Origin: Pedobacter changchengzhani | GTDB lineage: Bacteria > Bacteroidota > Bacteroidia > Sphingobacteriales > Sphingobacteriaceae | Direction: 5' to 3' | Assembly: GCF_004354365.1 (NCBI RefSeq) | Contig: NZ_SJCY01000003.1 | Span: 186,001 to 250,000, forward strand | Length of the DNA: 64,000 nucleotides | Shown: positions 1-6,593 of the stretch, one piece after another | Layout of the letters: every line of letters begins with the position of its first letter | Numbering within the stretch: position 1 is the stretch's first letter | Notes under the pieces: generated by a model | The model's input: only the letters and a program-made list of their open reading frames with translations | What the model was told of the DNA's origin: nothing | Databases searched by the model: none | Position numbers and translations under genes: made by a program

Positions 1-424
1 CGTGAATGGTAACAATTGATTTAACTTTGGTATGCTGAATCGCAAATGGAATTTCGTGACTTAAACCATGATAAATTTCAACTCGATCGTTAATCAGATC
101 TTTGATAATATTAAAAGAACGCCATAAAAAACTGCCATTTTTTGGGAGCTTAAGCTTAACGTGCTCATTATTAAAAAAGGTATCAATTTGAAAACTAGAT
201 TTTACTGTAGGCGTATAAACAAAATAATCATTTTTTGGGTATTTTGTTGCCAACTGCTCAATTAACGACCGACTGTAATTGCCGAGTCCGGTTAAGTTAT
301 TTGCAGCACGCTTGCCATCGAAACCTATTTTGAGGTTAAAGCTTAAAGCCGAAAGACCAAAGCTTGATTGATCAAGTTCAGGACTTTCGGCTTTAAGAGT
401 TTGCTTTTCGCTTTCAGCTTTCAC
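1..424 (-). CDS. Glycosyltransferase family 4, N-terminal part (runs off the window)
   Basis: The reading frame is open from just after the dapD stop to the window edge. Its core starts with KIGFDGKRAANNLTGLGNYS, the typical nucleotide-sugar glycosyltransferase N-terminus (GT4/GT-B fold), followed by RSLIEQLA and, further on, EIYHGLSHEIP. These enzymes transfer sugars in cell-surface polysaccharide synthesis. The only conventional start in frame is GTG at 424-422. It puts about 30 polar residues ahead of the conserved start, and these are encoded by an AGCTTT/AAGCTT-type intergenic repeat; the codon where family members usually have Met is CTC. The gene lies 15 bases downstream of dapD on the same strand. 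The C-terminal donor-binding domain is outside the window. The family call is fairly safe, the start is not. Confidence 0.7.
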   Translation of the reverse strand, partial: MKAESEKQTLKAESPELDQSSFGLSALSFNLKIGFDGKRAANNLTGLGNYSRSLIEQLATKYPKNDYFVYTPTVKSSFQIDTFFNNEHVKLKLPKNGSFLWRSFNIIKDLINDRVEIYHGLSHEIPFAIQHTKVKSIVTIH

Positions 425-430
425 CTTTAT
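340..430. repeat. Low-complexity AGCTTT/CTTTCGGCTTT intergenic repeat
   Basis: The stretch is built from variants of ctttcggctttaag, gcttttcgctttcagcttt and their complements. Similar wording recurs before gyrB (about 6481-6530) and before the RhlE-like helicase (about 57667-57708). Here it overlaps the only possible start of the glycosyltransferase frame. Function unknown; it is probably a dispersed intergenic repeat. Confidence 0.5.
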
Positions 431-439
431 GCTTTTGGC

Positions 440-1258
440 TTAAACCGCTACATTATTTTCTCTCAATGCATCATTTAGAGAAGTTTTTTTGTCTGTACTT
501 TCTTTACGTTTCCCGATGATTAATGCACAAGGAACTTGATAATCTCCGGCAGGGAATTTTTTAGTATATGTACCGGGTATTACAACTGAACGCGCAGGAA
601 CGACACCTTTGTATTCTATTGGAGTAGGGCCAGAAACATCAATAATTTTTGTCGATGCAGTTAAAACTACATTCGCACCCAAAACTGCTTCTCTTTCTAC
701 TTTTACACCTTCAACAACAATTACTCTCGAACCTAAAAACGCATCATCTTCGATAATTACCGGTGATGCTTGTACAGGTTCTAAAACCCCGCCAATACCT
801 ACGCCACCACTTAAATGCACGCGTTTTCCAATTTGTGCGCATGAACCAACTGTTGCCCAAGTATCAATCATTGTGCCTTCATCAACAAAAGCACCAATAT
901 TTACATACGATGGCATCATGATTACGCCTTTTGCCAAAAATGAACCATAACGTGCACTTGCCATAGGCACAACACGCACACCAGTCTCTTGGTAGTCGGT
1001 TTTTAGCTCCATTTTATCGTGATAAACAAATGGACCAACTTTAATTTCTTTCATTTGGCGAATTGGGAAATATAAAATTACGGCTTTTTTTACCCATTCA
1101 TTAATTCCCCAAGAATTTAAAACTGGTTCGGCAACGCGAATTTCTCCCTTATCTAAGCGCATAATAACAGCTTCGATGGCTTCGCAATAGTTGCTGTACT
1201 GTAAAAGGGTTCTATCTTCCCAAGCAGCTTCAATTAATTTCTTTAAATCTGAATACAT
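440..1258 (-). CDS. dapD: 2,3,4,5-tetrahydropyridine-2,6-dicarboxylate N-succinyltransferase
   Basis: DapD transfers succinate from succinyl-CoA to tetrahydrodipicolinate in the cytoplasmic succinylase branch of diaminopimelate and lysine synthesis, which feeds peptidoglycan and protein. The 272-residue length is normal. An alpha-helical N-terminal domain (about 1-100) is followed by a left-handed beta-helix of hexapeptide repeats (about 100-215), including IGAFVDEGTMIDTWATVGSC and HLSGGVGIGGVLEP, both typical of DapD. The C-terminal part carries PARSVVIPGT and the basic KKFPAGDYQVPCALIIGKR. The ATG at 1258 starts a complete N-terminus (MYSDLKKLIEAAWEDR). No other lysine gene is adjacent; a glycosyltransferase follows closely. 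Confidence 0.95.
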   Translation of the reverse strand: MYSDLKKLIEAAWEDRTLLQYSNYCEAIEAVIMRLDKGEIRVAEPVLNSWGINEWVKKAVILYFPIRQMKEIKVGPFVYHDKMELKTDYQETGVRVVPMASARYGSFLAKGVIMMPSYVNIGAFVDEGTMIDTWATVGSCAQIGKRVHLSGGVGIGGVLEPVQASPVIIEDDAFLGSRVIVVEGVKVEREAVLGANVVLTASTKIIDVSGPTPIEYKGVVPARSVVIPGTYTKKFPAGDYQVPCALIIGKRKESTDKKTSLNDALRENNVAV

Positions 1259-1562
1259 GATGTTGTTAAATTTTACGCAAAATAAATGATTTTTTTCTAT
1301 TAAAGGGCTTTTTGTTTAAATGAAATGGTTTTAAAGGTGTAATCCATGGATTAAAAGATGCAAAATTTAAAATTCTGTTAAGGAATTTGATTCACGATTA
1401 TTGAGAACCGTCAAAATTTATTGGATCACTTATAATTTTTATATTAGCGGGATAAAATTTCTTGTAATTATTGAAAAACAGCAAGCTATGCATTTTAAAG
1501 CTAATTTAGAGACTCACAAAGTATTTTATCGAGAAAGTAGAAACAAAGTTGCAACCAATAAT
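1259..1562. other. Intergenic region without recognisable gene
   Basis: About 300 AT-rich bases lie between the divergent dapD and the secreted small protein. An open frame runs back from the small protein to 1401, but its translation lacks a signal peptide and looks non-coding. I see no clear TAnnTTTG box, hairpin or repeat. Confidence 0.4.
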
Positions 1563-2048
1563 ATGTTAAAAATATTCCAAATTTGGCTTGTGCTCGTTTT
1601 TTTATCGATGAATTCTTCTCTGCATGCTCAAGATTGTTATAAAAAAATAGAAATCTTATTGCGTGATTGTAGAGTACCAATTCATACTCTAAATTTTCAT
1701 CATAAAAGACTAGTAATTGAGACTGATTCTCTTCATTCAATAAATTATTCGAGGATAATTATCGAACCTTTTGACCATATCCTTATGGACTTAGACTACA
1801 GCAAAATTGATTCATTGCTTAATAGAAATTACATAGGTGTTGAAATTCTTTCCACTGTTAAGTCAAGCGAAACTTATGGCGCTTTATACAGTTATATGTT
1901 TAGCGATCCAGACGGAAATCTATATTTTGATAGATATGTCATTAAGCGTTGTGGTAACATGCCTTTCTTAATAAGGTATAGCTCAATTTTGGGGGGTAAT
2001 AAAGAGAATTTCGAAAGATTTGAACTTATGCTCAACAGAAAAGATTAA
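1563..2048 (+). CDS. Small secreted protein of unknown function
   Basis: I do not recognise a family. I chose ATG 1563 because it gives a clean signal peptide (MLKIFQIWLVLVFLSMNSSLHAQ) with a cleavage site after AQ, typical of Bacteroidota exported proteins. The frame is open 54 codons further upstream, but that part has no signal sequence. The mature part, about 138 residues, is polar and contains two cysteines soon after cleavage (DCYKK, LLRDCR) and one near the C-terminus (KRCGNMPF). It is likely periplasmic or outer-membrane associated. No operon partner is evident. Confidence 0.55.
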   Translation: MLKIFQIWLVLVFLSMNSSLHAQDCYKKIEILLRDCRVPIHTLNFHHKRLVIETDSLHSINYSRIIIEPFDHILMDLDYSKIDSLLNRNYIGVEILSTVKSSETYGALYSYMFSDPDGNLYFDRYVIKRCGNMPFLIRYSSILGGNKENFERFELMLNRKD

Positions 2049-2151
2049 AAAAATTAATGCACGAAAAAGTTTTCAAAGGAATGCAAGTAATGTAGCTATA
2101 GTTACGCTATTAGATTTACTAGATAAAAAATGAAAGTAAAACCCCTTTATT

Positions 2152-2661
2152 ATGTTCATTACCAACAGCACCGTAGCCGACGTCCCCGAAATCTTTCGAC
2201 TATACGATTTAGCTACGGAATACCAAAAACTAACATTTCCCGGAAACCAATGGCCAAAATTTGATCGAAAATTAATAACCAACGAAGTTTTAGAAGACAG
2301 ACAGTTTAAATTATTAATTGAGGAAAAAGTAGCCTGTATTTGGGCAATAACTTATAGCGATCCGCAAATTTGGGAAGAGAAAGATCAGAATGATGCGATC
2401 TATATTCACCGCATTGCGACAAACCCGGAATTTAGAGGCAATAATTTTGTAAAAGCAATTGTAGATTGGGCTAAACCTTTTGCCGAAGAGCAAAATAAAA
2501 GATTTGTTAGACTGGATACCTGTGGAAAAAATGACAGGCTAATTAAACACTACGAAAATTGCGGTTTTAATTTCTTGGGTATAAATAAGTTGAAAGATGC
2601 TTCGGAGCTTCCTTTGCATTATCAAAATGCTGATGTGTGTTTCTTTGAGATCGAATTATGA
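2152..2661 (+). CDS. GNAT family N-acetyltransferase
   Basis: This is a 169-residue single-domain acetyl-CoA-dependent acyltransferase. IYIHRIATNPEFRGNNF around residues 84-100 is the beta4 strand and pyrophosphate loop, with the usual Q/RxxGxG reduced to RGNNFVK. RLDTCGKNDRLIKHYENCGF (about 123-142) matches the GNAT motif in which an Asn and a Tyr position the CoA and the catalytic group. The C-terminus ends in a short strand (VCFFEIEL). Substrate is not predictable; members act on small amines, antibiotics or protein N-termini. It stands alone about 100 bases after the secreted protein. Confidence 0.8.
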   Translation: MFITNSTVADVPEIFRLYDLATEYQKLTFPGNQWPKFDRKLITNEVLEDRQFKLLIEEKVACIWAITYSDPQIWEEKDQNDAIYIHRIATNPEFRGNNFVKAIVDWAKPFAEEQNKRFVRLDTCGKNDRLIKHYENCGFNFLGINKLKDASELPLHYQNADVCFFEIEL

Positions 2662-2710
2662 TAAGGAACGAATGCAAATTAATGTTTTAAAAGAAGGATG
2701 TAATTAACTC

Positions 2711-3580
2711 ATGGAAATAACCGTTAGAAAATATATTCCAATAGAAAACCTTCCTAGCGGATCAGGCATTGCGAAAGTTGGCGATAGCTATTATGTAATT
2801 GGCGATGATGCACCATTTCTATATCATCTAAATAATGAATTCGAACTCATTTCTAAAATACCTCTTTTAGATTCAGCGCATTTTGATGGAGAAAGAATAA
2901 TTAAATCTGAAAAGCCAGACTTCGAAACTTTGGAGCTGATTGGAGAAAATGAATTGGTTATTTTTGGTTCAGGCTCTAAATCTCCTCAAAGAGATATTTT
3001 TGTCCGCATTTTATTGGGCGAACTAATTATTGAACGATATAATATCTCTGAATTTTACGATAACATTAGAAATTTGCCAATAATGGGCGATTCTGAATTG
3101 AACATTGAAGCCACCGCTTATCAAAGTGGTTTAATTTATCTCTTTAACCGTAAAAAGAATCTAATTATAAAAATTCTTTACAAAGATTTACTCGCTTTCA
3201 TTAAAGGAGAAATTCCTTTCCCAAAACCAGAAATCGCACAATTTTTGTTGCCTAAAATTAACGGTGTAGAAGCTGGCTTTTCTGGCGCCACGACTTTAAA
3301 AACTAACACAAAAATCATTTTTACAGCTTCTGTAGAAAATACCCACAATGCTTACGATGATGGAGAAATTTTGGGTAGTTTTATTGGCGTAATTGATATT
3401 TCGAATGGCGGGCTCAGCGAAGTTTTTAAGTATTGCGAAATTCCGTATACAGAAATGAACTTGAAAGTAGAATCAGTTACCATTGACGAAGAAATTGCAA
3501 ATGGAATTACAAAAGTTGTGCTAATTACAGATGATGATAAAGGAAATTCGACAATAATAGAGGCATTGCTTACATATTAG
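2711..3580 (+). CDS. DUF6929-like predicted beta-propeller protein
   Basis: This 289-residue protein has no signal peptide and is presumably cytoplasmic. Motifs such as NLPSGSGIAKVGDSYYVIGDD, KPDFETLELIG and FGSGSKSPQRD fit the family I know as DUF6929, with repeating beta-strand blocks suggestive of a propeller; later blocks include GVEAGFSGATTL and GSFIGVIDIS. No catalytic residues can be assigned. It lies 49 bases after the GNAT gene and 55 bases before the S4 protein, so it could share a transcript with them. The family call rests on remembered motifs. Confidence 0.55.
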   Translation: MEITVRKYIPIENLPSGSGIAKVGDSYYVIGDDAPFLYHLNNEFELISKIPLLDSAHFDGERIIKSEKPDFETLELIGENELVIFGSGSKSPQRDIFVRILLGELIIERYNISEFYDNIRNLPIMGDSELNIEATAYQSGLIYLFNRKKNLIIKILYKDLLAFIKGEIPFPKPEIAQFLLPKINGVEAGFSGATTLKTNTKIIFTASVENTHNAYDDGEILGSFIGVIDISNGGLSEVFKYCEIPYTEMNLKVESVTIDEEIANGITKVVLITDDDKGNSTIIEALLTY

Positions 3581-3622
3581 AAATCGATACATTTATGATT
3601 AGCCATAATCCATATAATAACT

Positions 3623-3630
3623 TATTTTTG
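3623..3630 (+). promoter_or_regulatory. Candidate Bacteroidota -7 box (TAnnTTTG)
   Basis: TATTTTTG ends 5 nt before the ATG at 3636 of the S4 protein. It matches the Bacteroidota sigma-A -7 consensus; no clear -33 TTTG is seen. It suggests a very short or absent 5' leader. Confidence 0.45.
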
Positions 3631-3635
3631 TTTTG

Positions 3636-4034
3636 ATGAGTGAAATTGAAAAACTTAGAATAGACAAGTATTTGTGGGCAATTAGGTTGTTCAAAACCAG
3701 AAGTTTGGCAACAGAAGCTTGTAAAGCGGGACGAATAAAACTAAAGGGACAAAATATTAAGCCATCAGCGATTGTAAAAATCGGAGAGGTTTATTCTGTA
3801 TCTAAAGGAATTGAAAAAAAGATAATTGAAGTGGTCGCATTTTCTCACAATAGAACCGATTCGCCAACAGCTTTAACAAAATATAAAGATTTAACACCGC
3901 TGGAAGAAACCAATGCGTTTAAATCTGTATTCCATGCACCTTCGTTAAAACGTGATCGTGGAGCAGGTAGGCCAACTAAAAAAGATCGAAGAGAAACTGA
4001 TGAGTTGATTGGTGGATTGTTTGAGGAAGATTAG
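3636..4034 (+). CDS. S4-domain RNA-binding protein (Hsp15-like)
   Basis: This is a 132-residue protein with an N-terminal S4 RNA-binding domain: LRIDKYLWAIRLFKTRSLATE, then ACKAGRIKLKGQNIKPSAIV and KIGEVYSV. The C-terminal half is basic (SLKRDRGAGRPTKKDRRE). This is the Hsp15/HslR arrangement; in E. coli Hsp15 rescues stalled 50S subunits carrying peptidyl-tRNA. ATG 3636 is preferred over the in-frame TTG at 3633 because it sits directly behind a TAnnTTTG box. The stop is followed by a gtcggaaagt-type repeat. Confidence 0.85.
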   Translation: MSEIEKLRIDKYLWAIRLFKTRSLATEACKAGRIKLKGQNIKPSAIVKIGEVYSVSKGIEKKIIEVVAFSHNRTDSPTALTKYKDLTPLEETNAFKSVFHAPSLKRDRGAGRPTKKDRRETDELIGGLFEED

Positions 4035-4035
4035 T

Positions 4036-4090
4036 TAGAAAGTCGGGAAGTCGGAAAAGTTAGTAAGTTGGGAGAGTCCGAAAACGAAAA
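4036..4090. repeat. Degenerate gtcgggaagtcggaaag repeat
   Basis: Short imperfect copies of agtcggaaag follow one another immediately after the S4-protein stop. The same wording appears at 33308-33390 after the glycerophosphodiesterase. It is probably a dispersed intergenic repeat. Confidence 0.45.
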
Positions 4091-4109
4091 AAGAACAACG
4101 ACAATTCGA

Positions 4110-4850
4110 CTAGCTATGCAAATTTTTCAATGTTTCAAACTGTATCAACCGAAGTCTGTAAGCCATCATAGCAGTTTTGCCAAGTTTTTCAATTAACTTG
4201 TAATTTGCCACAGCACCAACCGCAGCGCCAACAAATGGGATCAGCTGCGCTAATTTTGCTAGATCTATATAATCTCGATATTGTTGTTGAAAAGTCAACC
4301 AATCAAATTCATCTATATTGGTAGGTAACAAATGTGCGCTTTTATCCCAATTTTGCATTTTTAAAAACACGTTCTTACTTTCCTGCTTGCTCGAGAAAGC
4401 CAATTGAAAAATATGTAGAATGAACAACCGTTCGCGATAGTCGTTTACATCGTAACCATAACCCGCAGCAATATCAAAAAGCATTTTCATTTTGATGCCT
4501 AGCAATATTGGAAAGTCGGCCAAACTCATTAAAAATCCACCAGCTCCAGTTATGCCACCTTCTGCGGCGCCAGTTTTTTTATAATTTTGTATTTTTTGCT
4601 TTATTAATGCTTCTCTATGCATTAAAGTTAAATGTAAAATGGGTTTCGCCGTTGTATATTTCGATCCAAAAAGCACAGCTTTAACCATCTGTTTTATGGT
4701 TACGGTTATCGCATTATGTACTTTATCAGGAATGTAACTGTTAATTTTCTTTTGAACTTTATCGGTAACATTCCCAAAAAAAGATTGTTTCTGCAAAATT
4801 TTAAATTTCCAAAACTCCAGCTCACTCAAAATTTTTTGTTCGTAAGTCAT
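4110..4850 (-). CDS. EcsC family protein
   Basis: The 246-residue protein matches the EcsC family. MTYEQKILSELEFWKFKI opens it, followed by the basic amphipathic segment KIQNYKKTGAAEGGITGAGG and the glycine-rich GGFLMSLADFPILLGIKMKM (about 110-130). A second hydrophobic stretch lies near the C-terminus (AQLIPFVGAAVGAVANYKLI). Bacillus EcsC is linked to the EcsAB ABC transporter and protein secretion, but its mechanism is unknown. No ABC transporter is adjacent here. ATG 4850 is preferred because MTYEQK is the usual family start; the frame extends 11 codons further with no support. Confidence 0.75.
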   Translation of the reverse strand: MTYEQKILSELEFWKFKILQKQSFFGNVTDKVQKKINSYIPDKVHNAITVTIKQMVKAVLFGSKYTTAKPILHLTLMHREALIKQKIQNYKKTGAAEGGITGAGGFLMSLADFPILLGIKMKMLFDIAAGYGYDVNDYRERLFILHIFQLAFSSKQESKNVFLKMQNWDKSAHLLPTNIDEFDWLTFQQQYRDYIDLAKLAQLIPFVGAAVGAVANYKLIEKLGKTAMMAYRLRLIQFETLKNLHS

Positions 4851-4927
4851 ATTAAGGCTATTTGCATTTAGACTAAGGTACAAGCTGTTTGTTTCAATTA
4901 AAGTTATGCATCAACTAATTTTAATCG

Positions 4928-5371
4928 TTACCAAAGTTTAAATGCCTTCATGGCCTCATCTCTCATTAGCTGTTTAATTGGTAAAGCTCTTTCTGTTAAT
5001 GGTTTACTTAATTCTTTGTAAATAAATTGGTCATCAAAGCCAGCTTCGGCAGCATCCTCGTTGGCGTTAGCGTAATAAATTGCATCAATTTGCGCCCAAT
5101 AAATTGCACCCAAGCACATTGGGCAAGGTTCGCAACTGGTGTAAATAACGCAACCACTTAAATCGAAGGAATTTATTTTTTCGCATGACAGACGAATTGC
5201 TGAAACCTCGGCATGCGCAGTAGGATCGTTGCTAGACATAACCTTATTTGCCGATGCTGCAATAACTTCTCCGTTTTTAACAATTACCGCTCCAAACGGT
5301 CCATTAATGTGTTCTTCAACATTTTTTAACGATAGCTCAATTGCCATCGCCATAAATTCTTCGTGTCTCAT
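4928..5371 (-). CDS. guaD: Guanine deaminase (cytidine-deaminase fold)
   Basis: The enzyme converts guanine to xanthine and ammonia for purine salvage. The 147-residue protein has the zinc signatures of the deaminase fold: PTAHAEV (His ligand and catalytic Glu) and TSCEPCPMCLG (two Cys ligands). GPFGAVIVKNG, AIYWAQIDAIYYAN, DAAEAGFDDQFIYKEL and the C-terminal FKLW closely resemble Bacillus subtilis GuaD rather than TadA. The start at 5371 (MRHEEFMAMAI) is preferred over an upstream in-frame ATG because the extra residues would be encoded by the terminator hairpin of the preceding gene. A tRNA adenosine deaminase role is less likely. Confidence 0.88.
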   Translation of the reverse strand: MRHEEFMAMAIELSLKNVEEHINGPFGAVIVKNGEVIAASANKVMSSNDPTAHAEVSAIRLSCEKINSFDLSGCVIYTSCEPCPMCLGAIYWAQIDAIYYANANEDAAEAGFDDQFIYKELSKPLTERALPIKQLMRDEAMKAFKLW

Positions 5372-5383
5372 ATTGTTTATAAC

Positions 5384-5413
5384 AAAAAAATGCCCCAATT
5401 GCTTGAGGCATTT
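5384..5413 (-). terminator. Rho-independent terminator of the Skp-like gene
   Basis: On the minus strand, the arms AATGCCTCAA and TTGGGGCATT pair (one mismatch) around a 4-nt loop and are followed by a run of T. It lies about 25 bases past the Skp-like stop. It separates that transcript from guaD and argues against a longer guaD N-terminus. Confidence 0.75.
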
Positions 5414-5438
5414 ATAATATTTTTCAATTAATTAAAAT

Positions 5439-6047
5439 CTATTTTTTTTCTTTGTTATATTCTTCATTCAATCCCTTTAAAACTTCAGAAGTTACGTCTA
5501 AACTATCATCAGCATATAATATAGCACTATTGCCTTTAGCGTAGGTTAAAACCATTTTGTAGCCTTTAGTTTTAGCATAACCTTTTAAGTAAACGGCAAC
5601 TTTATCATAAAGTTTTTCGTTTTCTTTAGCTTGTTCTGTTTGCAAAACACTACCAGCATTTTGTTGGTAAGTTTGCAATTCTTGTTGTTTTCGTGCTAAA
5701 CGTTCTTCAGTTGTTTTGCGTACATCAGCTGCTAAAGTTTGTGCGGTTTGCTGGTATTGAGCAACTTCACGCTGAAAAGCCTGCGCTTTAGTCTGCATAT
5801 CCGATTGAGCATTTTTCGATTTGTTCTCAAATTTAACTTTAAGGTCTTTGTAATAACCGTACTTATTTAAAAGAGAATCTGAATTTACAAAAACAATCTT
5901 TTCGCTTGCAACTACTGCTGTTGCTGAACTATCTGTTTTCTTTGTCGTTTCAGTTTTTTTTGTGTCCTTATTTTGGCATGCAGAAAATGCTGTAATTAGT
6001 GCTGCAGTTGCAAAAAGTCCAAAGGTTTTAAGTGTTCTTTTTTCCAT
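5439..6047 (-). CDS. OmpH/Skp-like periplasmic chaperone lipoprotein
   Basis: The protein has 202 residues. A lipoprotein signal (LFATAALITAFSAC) has its lipidation Cys at about residue 24, so it is membrane-anchored. A Ser/Thr/Lys linker is followed by the Skp-type core: KIVFVNSDSLLNKYGYYKDL, a long helical coiled-coil rich in Gln, Lys and Ala (about 75-150), and the closing strand KGYKMVLTYAKGNSAILYAD. Skp chaperones escort unfolded outer-membrane proteins across the periplasm; Bacteroidota often encode several. A TAnnTTTG box lies 20 bases upstream and a strong terminator follows the gene. Confidence 0.85.
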   Translation of the reverse strand: MEKRTLKTFGLFATAALITAFSACQNKDTKKTETTKKTDSSATAVVASEKIVFVNSDSLLNKYGYYKDLKVKFENKSKNAQSDMQTKAQAFQREVAQYQQTAQTLAADVRKTTEERLARKQQELQTYQQNAGSVLQTEQAKENEKLYDKVAVYLKGYAKTKGYKMVLTYAKGNSAILYADDSLDVTSEVLKGLNEEYNKEKK

Positions 6048-6067
6048 TATTGTTTAGTAAATTTTGG

Positions 6068-6075
6068 CAAACTTA
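6068..6075 (-). promoter_or_regulatory. Candidate -7 box of the Skp-like gene
   Basis: Minus-strand TAAGTTTG, 20 nt before the start at 6047, fits TAnnTTTG. No clear -33 element. Confidence 0.45.
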
Positions 6076-6210
6076 TATAAATTAGTTTTTATATCCAATT
6101 TCATATAAATTTTCATTCTAATGGTTGGTTATTGGTGGTATTGTATTTCTTTATTATTTAGCGTTTTCAAAAGCAAAGACAGTAGTTCATTCATTTTAAA
6201 GTATGCTCTC

Positions 6211-6280
6211 GCTAAACGCTTTATTCCAATTAAAAATTTTAATGCCGTTTATATCGCCTGCCGAACCGCAGGCGTTTAGC
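6211..6280. repeat. Nested inverted repeats with competing hairpins
   Basis: GCTAAACGC (6211-6219) is perfectly complementary to GCGTTTAGC (6272-6280). A tighter perfect hairpin, CGCCTGC/GCAGGCG with a 6-nt loop, occupies 6255-6274. The two pairings share bases 6272-6274, so they cannot form fully at the same time. There is no T-run, so a simple terminator is unlikely. Confidence 0.5.
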
Positions 6281-6561
6281 TAAGTTTTTCTCTGCAAAAA
6301 ATTAAGGTTGTATGGTGCTAAACTAACTCGAGTGCTTTTAATTTTTTAATTAAATGCGAATTGTTAAAAAGTGATGTCTTTGGCGCAATTTAAAGGGAGG
6401 TAACTCTCAATTGAAATAGATTTTTTTGATAAACCCAATCCTTTCGGAGTTTTTTAAACCTTTATTTAGGGATGCACTAGTGGCTTTTTGCTTTAAGCTT
6501 TAAGCTTTCTACCTTTGGTCTTAAACTTCTGCAAAGATTAGTATAATTGGCATAATTTCCT

Positions 6562-6569
6562 TATTTTTG
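6562..6569 (+). promoter_or_regulatory. Candidate -7 box of gyrB
   Basis: TATTTTTG lies 24 nt upstream of the gyrB ATG and matches TAnnTTTG. The expected -33 TTTG is not obvious. Confidence 0.4.
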
Positions 6570-6593
6570 GTACTTATTGTTTTTAATTAAAAT

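Larger units (their letters stand above)
6048..6593. other. Divergent intergenic region upstream of gyrB
   Basis: This 546-base region between two divergent genes has no convincing gene. It holds the minus-strand promoter box of the Skp-like gene (6068-6075), a nested inverted-repeat structure (6211-6280), an AGCTTT-type repeat (about 6481-6530) and the gyrB -7 box (6562-6569). Confidence 0.5.

Noticed and set aside
2062..2133. In-frame peptide NASNVAIVTLLDLLDKK between two genes, possibly a gene remnant.
   Set aside because: There is no start codon, no homology that I recognise, and the open stretch is short enough to arise by chance.
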